DNA of 64,000 bases, taken from the NCBI GenBank assembly GCA_902526115.1, contig CABZJV010000001.1:42300-106299 (forward strand), in the 5' to 3' direction. Positions 44,482 through 52,539 of this stretch are shown one piece after another. A program made the translations under genes and the position numbers. Every line of letters begins with the position of its first letter. Position 1 is the first letter of the stretch. Below the pieces are notes generated by a model, which saw nothing but the letters and a program-made list of their open reading frames with translations, searched no databases and was not told the origin of the DNA. Source of the stretch: an uncultured Pelagibacteraceae bacterium (GTDB lineage: Bacteria; Pseudomonadota; Alphaproteobacteria; Pelagibacterales; Pelagibacteraceae).

Positions 44482-45342
44482 TTAAGATTTTTTAAGTTTA
44501 AGAAATGAGTGGGTCGCTATTGTTAAAATGATTATTATCCCACCCTGAATTGTTTCTAAACTTGGCTGTTCTTTTATGACCATCCACACCCAAAAAGGTC
44601 CAATGATAGTCTCTAAAAGAAAGAATAAATTAACCTCCTCGGCAGGTATGAATCTTGGAGCAATGGTTACCAAAACAAATGGTATTGCAACACACATTAC
44701 GCACATTAAAGGTACAATTAATAATTCCTTATCTAACAAAGCATAGGTTTCAATATAAAACATAGCAAATATAGCTACCACTAGTTTCCCAACTACAGCT
44801 GCAGGAACCAAGTTATTATTTTTTGCAGATCTGATAGTAACAGCTCCAACCGCCAAACCTAGAGCACAAAGAAGTCCAAGTAAATCACCAAAAATACTGC
44901 CTAGTTGTAACGAGTCATAAAATATATACACAGCAGCAATGAAAGTAATTCCAATTGCAACCCAAGTTTTGTTATCTGGCATTTCTTTTAAAAAAAAAGC
45001 GCCAAGAATTGCTGAGAGCATAGGGGCCATCGCGATCATCACCAGTGTATTAGCAACATTTGTATTTTGAATAGAGACTACAAATGCAATATTAGTGATT
45101 GAAAATGTGACTATATAAATTAATCCATGATGACCGCTTGTAAATAACATTTTAAAGAATTCATATTTATAAATTATTAACATTCCAATAAGGACTGTAA
45201 AAAAGGGAATTATTCCTCTGTAAAAAACTAAACTCCATGTGTCAACATTAGCTAGTCTAATGAACAAAGTATCAGGAGTGATAAACATTACAGCAACAAA
45301 TGCAAGTAAAGATCCTTTTTGTTGATCCGTTAAATTTTTCAA
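44482..45342 (-). CDS. EamA/DMT-superfamily transporter after gshB
   Basis: A 286-residue ten-helix EamA protein. Key points are FITPDTLFIRLANVDTWSLVFYRG in helix 1-2, SIQNTNVANTLVMIAMAPMLSAILGAFFLKEMPDNKTW at the end of repeat 1, and FIPAEEVNLFFLLETIIGPFWVWMVIKEQPS in repeat 2. Its start overlaps the end of gshB by 4 nt, so it is part of the glutathione synthesis operon. This makes a thiol, glutamate-related or cysteine-related solute a reasonable guess, though none is proven. It is the third EamA gene in this window. Confidence 0.85.
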   Translation of the reverse strand: MKNLTDQQKGSLLAFVAVMFITPDTLFIRLANVDTWSLVFYRGIIPFFTVLIGMLIIYKYEFFKMLFTSGHHGLIYIVTFSITNIAFVVSIQNTNVANTLVMIAMAPMLSAILGAFFLKEMPDNKTWVAIGITFIAAVYIFYDSLQLGSIFGDLLGLLCALGLAVGAVTIRSAKNNNLVPAAVVGKLVVAIFAMFYIETYALLDKELLIVPLMCVMCVAIPFVLVTIAPRFIPAEEVNLFFLLETIIGPFWVWMVIKEQPSLETIQGGIIIILTIATHSFLKLKKS

Positions 45343-46265
45343 GCTTTAAGTTCTTTCCAAAAAACTTCAGCAAGATTTTTTCCTGACAGATCATAAAGTG
45401 TTTTTAATCCTGTGGGCGATGTTACGTTAATATCACCATTTAGTTTCTGATCTATAAAATCTATTCCTGCAAAAAAAATATTTTCTTTTTTTAAATCTTT
45501 CGCAACCAATCTGGATATTTTATTTTCAATTTTTGATAATTTTATATTAAATGGTTTTGCTCCTTTACTCATATTGCTTAAAAATGACCCTAACTTTGGA
45601 ACTCTTGATATTGCCCCACAAACTTTTCCATTAATTATAAAAACTCGCTTATCACCTTTGCTAATTTTAGGCAAAAATTTTTGACACATAACGTGATGAT
45701 GTTTTTTAATAAATTTATTAATTAATTTTGCGTTAAATTTCTTTAAGAGGTGGATGTCATTTCCACTATAGCTATGAATAGGTTTTAAAATAACTTTTTT
45801 ATTTTTTTGAATAAATTTTTTAATTTCGCTAATATTTTGCGTAAAAATTGTCTTTGGCATATATTTTTGGTATTTAGCTGAGTATAATTTTTCTGAAATA
45901 TTTCTAATTGATGTTGGATTATTTATAATTTTTACCTTTTTTTTGATTTTATCTAATATGTGCGTGGTAGATATATATTCTAGATTAAATGGAGGGTCTT
46001 GACGTATTAGAATAAATTTACATTTAGTTAGATCCAAAGTTTGTTTTTTCAATATTTTAAAAATCTTTTTTTTACCGTAATTAAATTTTATAAAAAAGCC
46101 CTCAGCAATAACCTTAGAATTTATGATCGAAATTTTTTTGGGGTCATAATAAAATATATTATATTTTTTATTTTGAATTTCGTTTGCTAAAAAAATACTT
46201 GTATCAGTGACAGGATTTAAAGTGGAGGGGTGGTTTCCTTGAATAGCGACTATATTATTTATCAT
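45339..46265 (-). CDS. gshB: glutathione synthetase
   Basis: An ATP-grasp enzyme joining gamma-glutamylcysteine and glycine. I chose the second Met (46265, 308 residues): MINNIVAIQGN aligns with the normal GshB start, while the track start at 46274 adds only three residues. Motifs in order: LIRQDPPFNLEYI, the ATP-binding VILKPIHSYSGNDI, KGDKRVFIINGKVCGAISR and the metal/ATP-site GIDFIDQKLNGDINVTSPTGLK. The gene overlaps gshA upstream by 11 nt and the EamA gene downstream by 4 nt, giving a tightly coupled gshA-gshB-transporter operon. Confidence 0.92.
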   Translation of the reverse strand: MINNIVAIQGNHPSTLNPVTDTSIFLANEIQNKKYNIFYYDPKKISIINSKVIAEGFFIKFNYGKKKIFKILKKQTLDLTKCKFILIRQDPPFNLEYISTTHILDKIKKKVKIINNPTSIRNISEKLYSAKYQKYMPKTIFTQNISEIKKFIQKNKKVILKPIHSYSGNDIHLLKKFNAKLINKFIKKHHHVMCQKFLPKISKGDKRVFIINGKVCGAISRVPKLGSFLSNMSKGAKPFNIKLSKIENKISRLVAKDLKKENIFFAGIDFIDQKLNGDINVTSPTGLKTLYDLSGKNLAEVFWKELKA

Positions 46266-47550
46266 ATAATTCATTTAAATCTTCATTTTTAGAAAATTTA
46301 TTAATCATATGATCTGCATTTGTTGTTTTATTATCAATTACTTTTTGTAAGTGATTTAAAAATACTGTTTCATTGTTACCTTTTTTACTCATAATGTCTC
46401 TTGTCTCTAAACCCTTTCTAGATAAGTCTAGCAACGCAGATGACCAGTATAAAAGATCTTTACCCATTAGTTGAGTATTAAAACCCTTTTGAGGAGCCTC
46501 TAAATAAGCATTAATGATTTTGTCTACTTCCCATTTTGACACTAAATCGTGAACTTCATCTAAATTTCCGTATAACATACCAATATTAAATGCAGGTCCT
46601 GCACATAGACACTCCCATCCACATGTATCCATTGACCGAAGTTCAATGTATTTTTTAAGTCTGTTTTCTGTAAAAATCGTACTTAAATGAGTTGTAAGAT
46701 CAACTTCTTCAGGCAAACGATTATCAATTTCCTCAATTTTACCATCCATAAAATCCTTAAATATATATTTTCTTCCAGAAATATATTGATCTTTGTGTTG
46801 GATAAATAATATCGGAAAATTTATAACAAAGTCTGCATATTCTTCGAAATTTAAGTTTTCTAAAAATAACTTTGGCAGTCCTCCTCTAGAAGTATTTTGC
46901 CAAACTTTTGAGCGATAGGATAGGAAATTACTATTTTTTTTTTCAACTATTGATGAGTTTGCAAATAATGCTATTGAAATTGGGACAATTGCATTTGAAA
47001 CTTTAAACTTTTTAATAAAATCTTCTTCAGACTCGTAATCAATATTAAGCTGTGTACCACATGTTCTGTACATCATATCTAAACTTAATTCACCTCCGAG
47101 TGGCATATCTTTAGTCATCACCTTATATCTTTGCTTTGGATTATTTGGTATTTCATTTAATTTAGATATAGGATCAAAGCCAGCACTTACAATTTTTATA
47201 TCTAATTTTTTTGTTACCTGTTTCAGCTCAAACAAATAATCTTGAGACTCGGAGCATGCCTCATGCATATGATTTAGTTTATCACCCGATAATTCAATTT
47301 GGTTTCCAGGCTCGAGTGTAATATTTTTTCCACCTTTATTAAGAGCAATTATATTTTCTTTTTCAAAAACAGGGTTCCAGCCAAATTCTAATAAAGCTGT
47401 AAACATTTCCTTTATTTTTGGATAATTTACTCTTTTATTATTTTCGTTATCGAACAAAAATTTTTCATGCTCAATTCCAATTTTAAAATCTCTAGAGTCT
47501 TTAATGCCAGACTTAAAGTATTCAATAATTTGGTTTTTTGTCTTTATCAT
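46255..47550 (-). CDS. gshA: glutamate--cysteine ligase (GCS2/plant-alphaproteobacterial type)
   Basis: A 431-residue ligase making gamma-glutamylcysteine from glutamate, cysteine and ATP. It is of the GCS2 type found in alphaproteobacteria and plants, not the E. coli GshA type. Landmarks are IGIEHEKFLF near residue 23, ITLEPGNQIELSG, MYRTCGTQLNIDYESEEDF, RGGLPKLFLEN and ELRSMDTCGWECLCAGPAF. It is the first gene of the gshA-gshB-EamA run and lies 30 bp after the HD-protein gene on the same strand. No signal peptide; cytoplasmic. Confidence 0.93.
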   Translation of the reverse strand: MIKTKNQIIEYFKSGIKDSRDFKIGIEHEKFLFDNENNKRVNYPKIKEMFTALLEFGWNPVFEKENIIALNKGGKNITLEPGNQIELSGDKLNHMHEACSESQDYLFELKQVTKKLDIKIVSAGFDPISKLNEIPNNPKQRYKVMTKDMPLGGELSLDMMYRTCGTQLNIDYESEEDFIKKFKVSNAIVPISIALFANSSIVEKKNSNFLSYRSKVWQNTSRGGLPKLFLENLNFEEYADFVINFPILFIQHKDQYISGRKYIFKDFMDGKIEEIDNRLPEEVDLTTHLSTIFTENRLKKYIELRSMDTCGWECLCAGPAFNIGMLYGNLDEVHDLVSKWEVDKIINAYLEAPQKGFNTQLMGKDLLYWSSALLDLSRKGLETRDIMSKKGNNETVFLNHLQKVIDNKTTNADHMINKFSKNEDLNELYDK

Positions 47551-47580
47551 AAGTAATTAAGTAGTGATTTATTTATAAAT

Positions 47581-48138
47581 TTAAAGATAATAATAAGGAT
47601 CTCTCGCAAATATCTTTTTAACCAATGGTTCAAAGTCCTTTAATGACATACTTTTAAAATTTGGATCAAATGAGCATTGGTCATAGTTTTCACAGAAATC
47701 TATTGTTGCTTTATAATATTTGTGATCTTTAAATTTATCTCTAGCATTTCGGTCACCATCCAGATGGTGAGCACTGTAATAAGTTTGAAAAAGTCCATGA
47801 TGAAGGATTATCCAGTAGGTTTTTTCAGAAACATAAGGTCTCAATATTGAAGCTGCATATTGCGAGTGATTCATTGGAGCTAAATCGTCTCCTATGTCAT
47901 GTAATAAAGTTGCAACAACCATCTCTTCACTCTCTTTATTTTTATAAGCTCTTGTTGCTGCTTGCAGAGCATGTTCAAGCCTGCTAATTTTGTAACCCTC
48001 TAGCGTTGAGGTTTGCTTAGACAGATATTTAAGTATTCGATCAGCCGTTTGTCTTTCAAAATTCTTTTCATATTTTTCTAAAAGTTGATAATCATCTTTG
48101 TTACCATTTTTCATTTCTGTGAAATTAACAGTTTTCAT
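47581..48138 (-). CDS. HD-domain protein resembling PhnZ-type di-iron oxygenases
   Basis: A 185-residue HD-fold protein. The metal ligands appear as RLEHALQAATRA (His), LLHDIGDD (His-Asp) and IILHHGLFQTYY (His), with a late FCENYDQCSFDP that could supply the last Asp. The E-H-A-L-Q-A-A pattern, the double HH and the overall size fit the PhnZ/myo-inositol-oxygenase-like group of mixed-valent di-iron HD oxygenases better than phosphohydrolases. PhnZ cleaves hydroxylated 2-aminoethylphosphonate made by a PhyH-family partner. The substrate here is unknown and the neighbours (purF, gshA) do not suggest one. Confidence 0.7.
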   Translation of the reverse strand: MKTVNFTEMKNGNKDDYQLLEKYEKNFERQTADRILKYLSKQTSTLEGYKISRLEHALQAATRAYKNKESEEMVVATLLHDIGDDLAPMNHSQYAASILRPYVSEKTYWIILHHGLFQTYYSAHHLDGDRNARDKFKDHKYYKATIDFCENYDQCSFDPNFKSMSLKDFEPLVKKIFARDPYYYL

Positions 48139-48142
48139 AAAA

Positions 48143-49624
48143 TTAATTGTTAGACGCAGTGCTTAATAGTGATAATTGAGTTATTTTACTGTCTCCGAGT
48201 TCATCAACAGGTTTTACAGGATAATCTCCAGTAAAATAGTGATCTGTTAATTGTGGATAAGTATCGTTTCTTTTATCAAAACCAATTGCTTTATACATAC
48301 CGTCTATTGATAAAAATTTTAAGGACTTTGCTCCAATATATTCACAGATCTCATCATTACTTTTATTTGCTGCCAATAGTTCTTTCTTGGTAGGAGTATC
48401 TACTCCATAAAAATCTGGATGTTTTATCTCTGGACAGGCAATTCTAACATGCACTTCCTTAGCACCGGCATCATACAACATTTTAACAATCTTATGAGAT
48501 GTTGTACCTCTAACAAGGGAGTCATCTATTAATATAATTTTTTTATCTTTTATAGTTGTTTGATTTGCATTTAGCTTTAATTTTACTCCTAAACTCCGAA
48601 TTTTTTGACTGGGCTCTATAAATGTTCTGCCTACATAATGGTTTCTAATTAATCCATGTTCATAATTAACATTCAGATGTTGTGCAAACCCAAGTGCAGC
48701 TGCATTGCCAGAATCTGGAACAGGAACTACAATATCTGCATTAAAATCATTTTCTTTTGCAAGTTCTTTTCCTAAATTCTTACGATGCTCATATGCTGTT
48801 TTGTTATCCAAAAGACTGTCAGGTCTTGAGAAATAAATATATTCAAATACACACGGTCTAACTTTTTTAGGAGGGAAGGGCTTAATACTTTTTAATTCAT
48901 TATTTTCAATTAAAACAATTTCTCCATTCTCAACCTCCCTTAAAAATTTTGCTCCAATAATATCTAATGCGCAAGTTTCAGATGCTAAGACATAACTTTT
49001 ACCAAGCTTACCAATAATTAATGGTCTAATACCGTAAGGATCTCTAACCCCAATTAATGAGTTTTGAGTTAGCATTACTAATGCATAACCGCCCTGAATT
49101 TGAAATATTGCATCAATCACTTTATCTATAGTTTTTGATCTTTTAGATTTTGCAATTAATTGAACAATTGTTTCGGTATCAGACGTAGTATAAAAAATAG
49201 CTCCTTCTTCAACTAGTTTTTTTCTTAAGTAAATAGAATTTGTTAAATTTCCATTGTGCGAAACACCAATCCCCCCAGCGTTAGTATCAGCAAAAAAAGG
49301 CTGAATATTTCTAAGAGTATTATTTCCAGTTGTGCTATACCGATTATGTCCAATAGCATAATCTCCCTTGAGATTGTTAAGAACTTTTTCTTTGTTAAAA
49401 TTATCTCCAACTAATCCAAATCTTTTTTCCGAATAATATTTATTCCCATCAAATGAAACAATTCCACAACCTTCTTGACCTCTATGCTGTAGGGCATGCA
49501 AGCCAAGAGCAGTTAATGCAGAAGCATCTTTTGCATTGCTAATACCAAAAACTCCACACTCCTCTTTTAACTTAGGATCAAAGTTCTTCAATTTTTTCTC
49601 TAGTTTCTTGATATGTTTTTTCAT
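48143..49624 (-). CDS. purF: amidophosphoribosyltransferase
   Basis: A 493-residue PurF, the first committed enzyme of purine synthesis, transferring ammonia from glutamine to PRPP. The N-terminal nucleophile Cys follows a basic propeptide (KLKEECGVFGI, Cys about 23), so processing to expose it is expected. The glutaminase domain shows ALQHRGQEGCGI, GHNRYSTTG and SHNGNL. The phosphoribosyltransferase domain has VVPVPDSGNAAALGF and the PRPP loop IILIDDSLVRGTTS. The proposed start lies 47 nt inside the end of cvpA, the usual upstream partner, so the overlap is longer than other junctions here. Confidence 0.96.
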   Translation of the reverse strand: MKKHIKKLEKKLKNFDPKLKEECGVFGISNAKDASALTALGLHALQHRGQEGCGIVSFDGNKYYSEKRFGLVGDNFNKEKVLNNLKGDYAIGHNRYSTTGNNTLRNIQPFFADTNAGGIGVSHNGNLTNSIYLRKKLVEEGAIFYTTSDTETIVQLIAKSKRSKTIDKVIDAIFQIQGGYALVMLTQNSLIGVRDPYGIRPLIIGKLGKSYVLASETCALDIIGAKFLREVENGEIVLIENNELKSIKPFPPKKVRPCVFEYIYFSRPDSLLDNKTAYEHRKNLGKELAKENDFNADIVVPVPDSGNAAALGFAQHLNVNYEHGLIRNHYVGRTFIEPSQKIRSLGVKLKLNANQTTIKDKKIILIDDSLVRGTTSHKIVKMLYDAGAKEVHVRIACPEIKHPDFYGVDTPTKKELLAANKSNDEICEYIGAKSLKFLSIDGMYKAIGFDKRNDTYPQLTDHYFTGDYPVKPVDELGDSKITQLSLLSTASNN

Positions 49625-50123
49625 TAGGAAATTCTTTAATCAGATAAATACTACCTTTTTCTAAATATGGAAAGACGTATGATTTGTCTAAATTTATTGG
49701 CCATTTATCGTAATTATAAACGATATGAATACCTGAAAAAATACAAACAGAAATTATATAAGCTTTTATAAAGCCAAAAAAGAATCCAAACGTTGTATCT
49801 AATCCACCTATGCCAGTATATCTAACAGCCTTACTAATTCCTTTATTAATCATTAACACTAAAAAAATAACTACAATAAAAATTGCTATGCCAAGACCAA
49901 CGTCTAATACATATTCATTATCAATAATATTTTCTACATACGGTTTAATTCTAGGAAATAACATTAAAGTTATAACATATGCCAAAAGCCACTTTGCCAT
50001 GGATAGAACACTTAATATAAAACCTCTTTTATAACAGCTGATTAAAGACAAAATAGTAATAACTAAATAAGTCAAATCTATAATAGAAGTTACTTTATAA
50101 AAATCTGCCATAGTTTCCAACAT
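49578..50123 (-). CDS. cvpA: CvpA-family membrane protein
   Basis: A 181-residue inner membrane protein with four to five hydrophobic helices. The CvpA pattern is visible in IDLTYLVITILSLISCYKRGFILSVLSMAKWLLAY and in the central RYTGIGGLDTTFGFFFGFIKAYIIS. CvpA genes commonly precede purF, as here, although the biochemical role is not settled (colicin V production, envelope stress and purine-linked phenotypes are reported). It overlaps the RND transporter gene by 1 nt (TAATG) and purF by 47 nt. Confidence 0.9.
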   Translation of the reverse strand: MLETMADFYKVTSIIDLTYLVITILSLISCYKRGFILSVLSMAKWLLAYVITLMLFPRIKPYVENIIDNEYVLDVGLGIAIFIVVIFLVLMINKGISKAVRYTGIGGLDTTFGFFFGFIKAYIISVCIFSGIHIVYNYDKWPINLDKSYVFPYLEKGSIYLIKEFPNEKTYQETREKIEEL

Positions 50124-52519
50124 TAAGCTGATTCACCAAAGGGTTTGATAATCAAGATCAATGCAGGCAGTAAAGTTAACACCGAGATCATAGCTAATAA
50201 CATTGCTAAACCAGTGAACATACCAAAATAAATTGTTGGGATAAACTTAGATAAAACTAAAATTGAAAATCCAAAAACAATTGTGATTGAAGTGTTTAAA
50301 ATTGCAACTCCTACTGTTGAATGACATAATTGTAATGTTTTATTATAATTCTTAATGTTATTGAATTCCTCTTTAAATCGATAAATATAATGGATACTAT
50401 TGTCTACTGCTATACCAATAGTAATTGCAGCAATAGTAATGGTCATCATATCTAAAGGAATTTCCAGTAAACCTATAATTCCAAGTATGAAAAATGCAGC
50501 AATGAAATTTGGCACCACTCCAATTAAAGATAATTTTATATTTCTAAATAGAATAAAAAACATTATAAAAATCCCAATCATTACCAATCCTAAAGTAAGT
50601 ATTTGTGATTTAAATAAGCTCTGTAATAAATTATTAAATAAAATTAATACCCCAGCAAGTCGATATTCACTTTTGTCTAGACCAATCTTATTTTTAAGAT
50701 CAAAATTTATTTTATTAATTAAATCATTTCTTCTTAAATTTTCTTGAGAGTCTATTATTCTTAAACTAATCCTTGCTTCATCATTTTCTATTGAAAGATA
50801 TGGATCAATAATTTCTGTTTTAATACTTTCAGGTATTTTAGAATAAAGCACACCCATTTCTAATGTACCTAGGGGTTTATTGTTATTTAATTGAGTTGCC
50901 ACATCAATAATTGATGAAAAAGACAAAACTTTTCCAATTTCAGGAAGACTATCTAAGTAATTATGAACAGATGCAATTTTATCTATTTTATCTTTAGTAA
51001 ACCAATATTTATCATCATTCTTATCATTTTCATCTCCCCAGTCCTCAAACTCATCATCTTCAGCTGATTTTTTTTCTTTTTCTTTCTTAGGAAACTTTAT
51101 AATTACTTCTAATGGTGTTGTACCTCCAAGCTCATCATCTATAAGTTTCATGCCTTTATAGATCTCAGTATTTTTGTTAAAATAATTAATAAAGCTGTTT
51201 TCAACCTCTAGCTTGCTAATACCAAGAATACTTAGAATAATTACAATTCCTGTCACTGAAAAAATTAAATTTTTTTTACTTATAGAAAGTGATCCTAGAA
51301 AAGTGGTGAATTTAGAGTTTTGTTCCTTTTTAAGCGAAATATTATCTAAAGGAGCGAAATTTAAAAAAGTTGGGAGTAAAGTGAAGGTAATTATAAATGA
51401 AGTAATTAGACCAAAAGTCATCATCCATCCAAAGTCAATAATGGGTTTGATTTCACTAAAGATTAAAGACAAAAATGCTAAAATAGTAGTCAATGCAGTG
51501 TATAAAATCGGCCAAAACATTTTTCTGGTAGTTAAAGAAATGATTTCTAAAGTATTTTTAGAAGGTGAGTTTTTTTTAAGCTGTAAAAATCTCGTACTCA
51601 TGTGAATGTTCATTGCCATTGTTAAAATCAACATCAAAGCAATGAAGTTTGATGAAATAACAGTGACTTTCCATCCCAGCAGTCCAAGTAATCCAGTCAT
51701 TATCACGACTGAAGCTATACAGCTACTAATTGGAACTATTATCCAGATAAGTTTCCTAAAAACAAACCATAGAGTTGCAACAATAAATAATAAAACACCT
51801 ATACCAAAAACCAAAATGTCACTTTTAATAAAAGTCATCATGTCATCAGCAATCATTGGTATGCCACCTAAATAAATCTTGCCTACATCACCATAGCTCT
51901 GAATGACTTGTCTGATCTCTAATATATTTTGATGATTTTGTTTTTTGATTTGATCTTTATAATTTTCTATTTCCTCTTTTGATTTACTTTCAATGTTTTC
52001 AAGTTTTTGAGGTTGTTTAATATAAACAATTATACCACTTGTTTTACCATCTTCACTAATAACAAAGTTTCTAAATACAGGACTATTAAGAATTTCTTTA
52101 AATCCTCTATCTTTATCAACATCTTCGTCTTTTAAAGTTTTAAAACTTTCTAATCTTTCTTGGAGCGGGGCATTAGAATTATTTAACAATGGTATATCCA
52201 AGAGAGTTACAACACTATGAACCCAATTCAAACTTTGAATTTTATATTTTAAACTCAGCAAATTATTAATTGATGTATCAGTGACCATCCCTTGATAAGG
52301 TGTATAAGTAAGAATTAAAAACTCTCTAGATCCGTATCTTTCAGAAATTTCTTTTAGATAGGCTAAATCTGGATCGCCATCGATCAATAATGTCTCTGAG
52401 GATGCATCTAATCTAAAATCTTTTGTATTATAACCAAAACTTAAGATGGTGATTATTAGTAATACAAGTATTGCTTTAGGGTTTTTTAGAATAATGTTTT
52501 GATACATATGAGCCAACAT
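50123..52519 (-). CDS. RND-superfamily (MMPL/HpnN-like) exporter
   Basis: A 798-residue membrane protein with the duplicated RND layout: one helix, a large periplasmic loop, five to six helices, then the same again. The first loop opens with LDASSETLLIDGDPDLAYLKEISERYGSREFLILTYTP; an early helix set includes NFIALMLILTMAMNIHMSTRFLQ and the second set has ITIGIAVDNSIHYIYRFKEEF, the conserved intramembrane Asp region. Such single-chain exporters typically move lipids or hydrophobic molecules in the envelope. A highly acidic low-complexity insert (about DDEFEDWGDENDKNDD) lies in the second periplasmic loop. It is the first gene of the RND-cvpA-purF run. Confidence 0.85.
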   Translation of the reverse strand: MLAHMYQNIILKNPKAILVLLIITILSFGYNTKDFRLDASSETLLIDGDPDLAYLKEISERYGSREFLILTYTPYQGMVTDTSINNLLSLKYKIQSLNWVHSVVTLLDIPLLNNSNAPLQERLESFKTLKDEDVDKDRGFKEILNSPVFRNFVISEDGKTSGIIVYIKQPQKLENIESKSKEEIENYKDQIKKQNHQNILEIRQVIQSYGDVGKIYLGGIPMIADDMMTFIKSDILVFGIGVLLFIVATLWFVFRKLIWIIVPISSCIASVVIMTGLLGLLGWKVTVISSNFIALMLILTMAMNIHMSTRFLQLKKNSPSKNTLEIISLTTRKMFWPILYTALTTILAFLSLIFSEIKPIIDFGWMMTFGLITSFIITFTLLPTFLNFAPLDNISLKKEQNSKFTTFLGSLSISKKNLIFSVTGIVIILSILGISKLEVENSFINYFNKNTEIYKGMKLIDDELGGTTPLEVIIKFPKKEKEKKSAEDDEFEDWGDENDKNDDKYWFTKDKIDKIASVHNYLDSLPEIGKVLSFSSIIDVATQLNNNKPLGTLEMGVLYSKIPESIKTEIIDPYLSIENDEARISLRIIDSQENLRRNDLINKINFDLKNKIGLDKSEYRLAGVLILFNNLLQSLFKSQILTLGLVMIGIFIMFFILFRNIKLSLIGVVPNFIAAFFILGIIGLLEIPLDMMTITIAAITIGIAVDNSIHYIYRFKEEFNNIKNYNKTLQLCHSTVGVAILNTSITIVFGFSILVLSKFIPTIYFGMFTGLAMLLAMISVLTLLPALILIIKPFGESA

Positions 52520-52539
52520 TAGCTCTTTTATATTGGAAA

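Noticed and set aside
51213-51605. 130-residue plus-strand ORF (and its neighbours at 50400 and 51606)
   Set aside because: Antisense to the RND exporter; the hydrophobic composition mirrors the membrane helices on the other strand.
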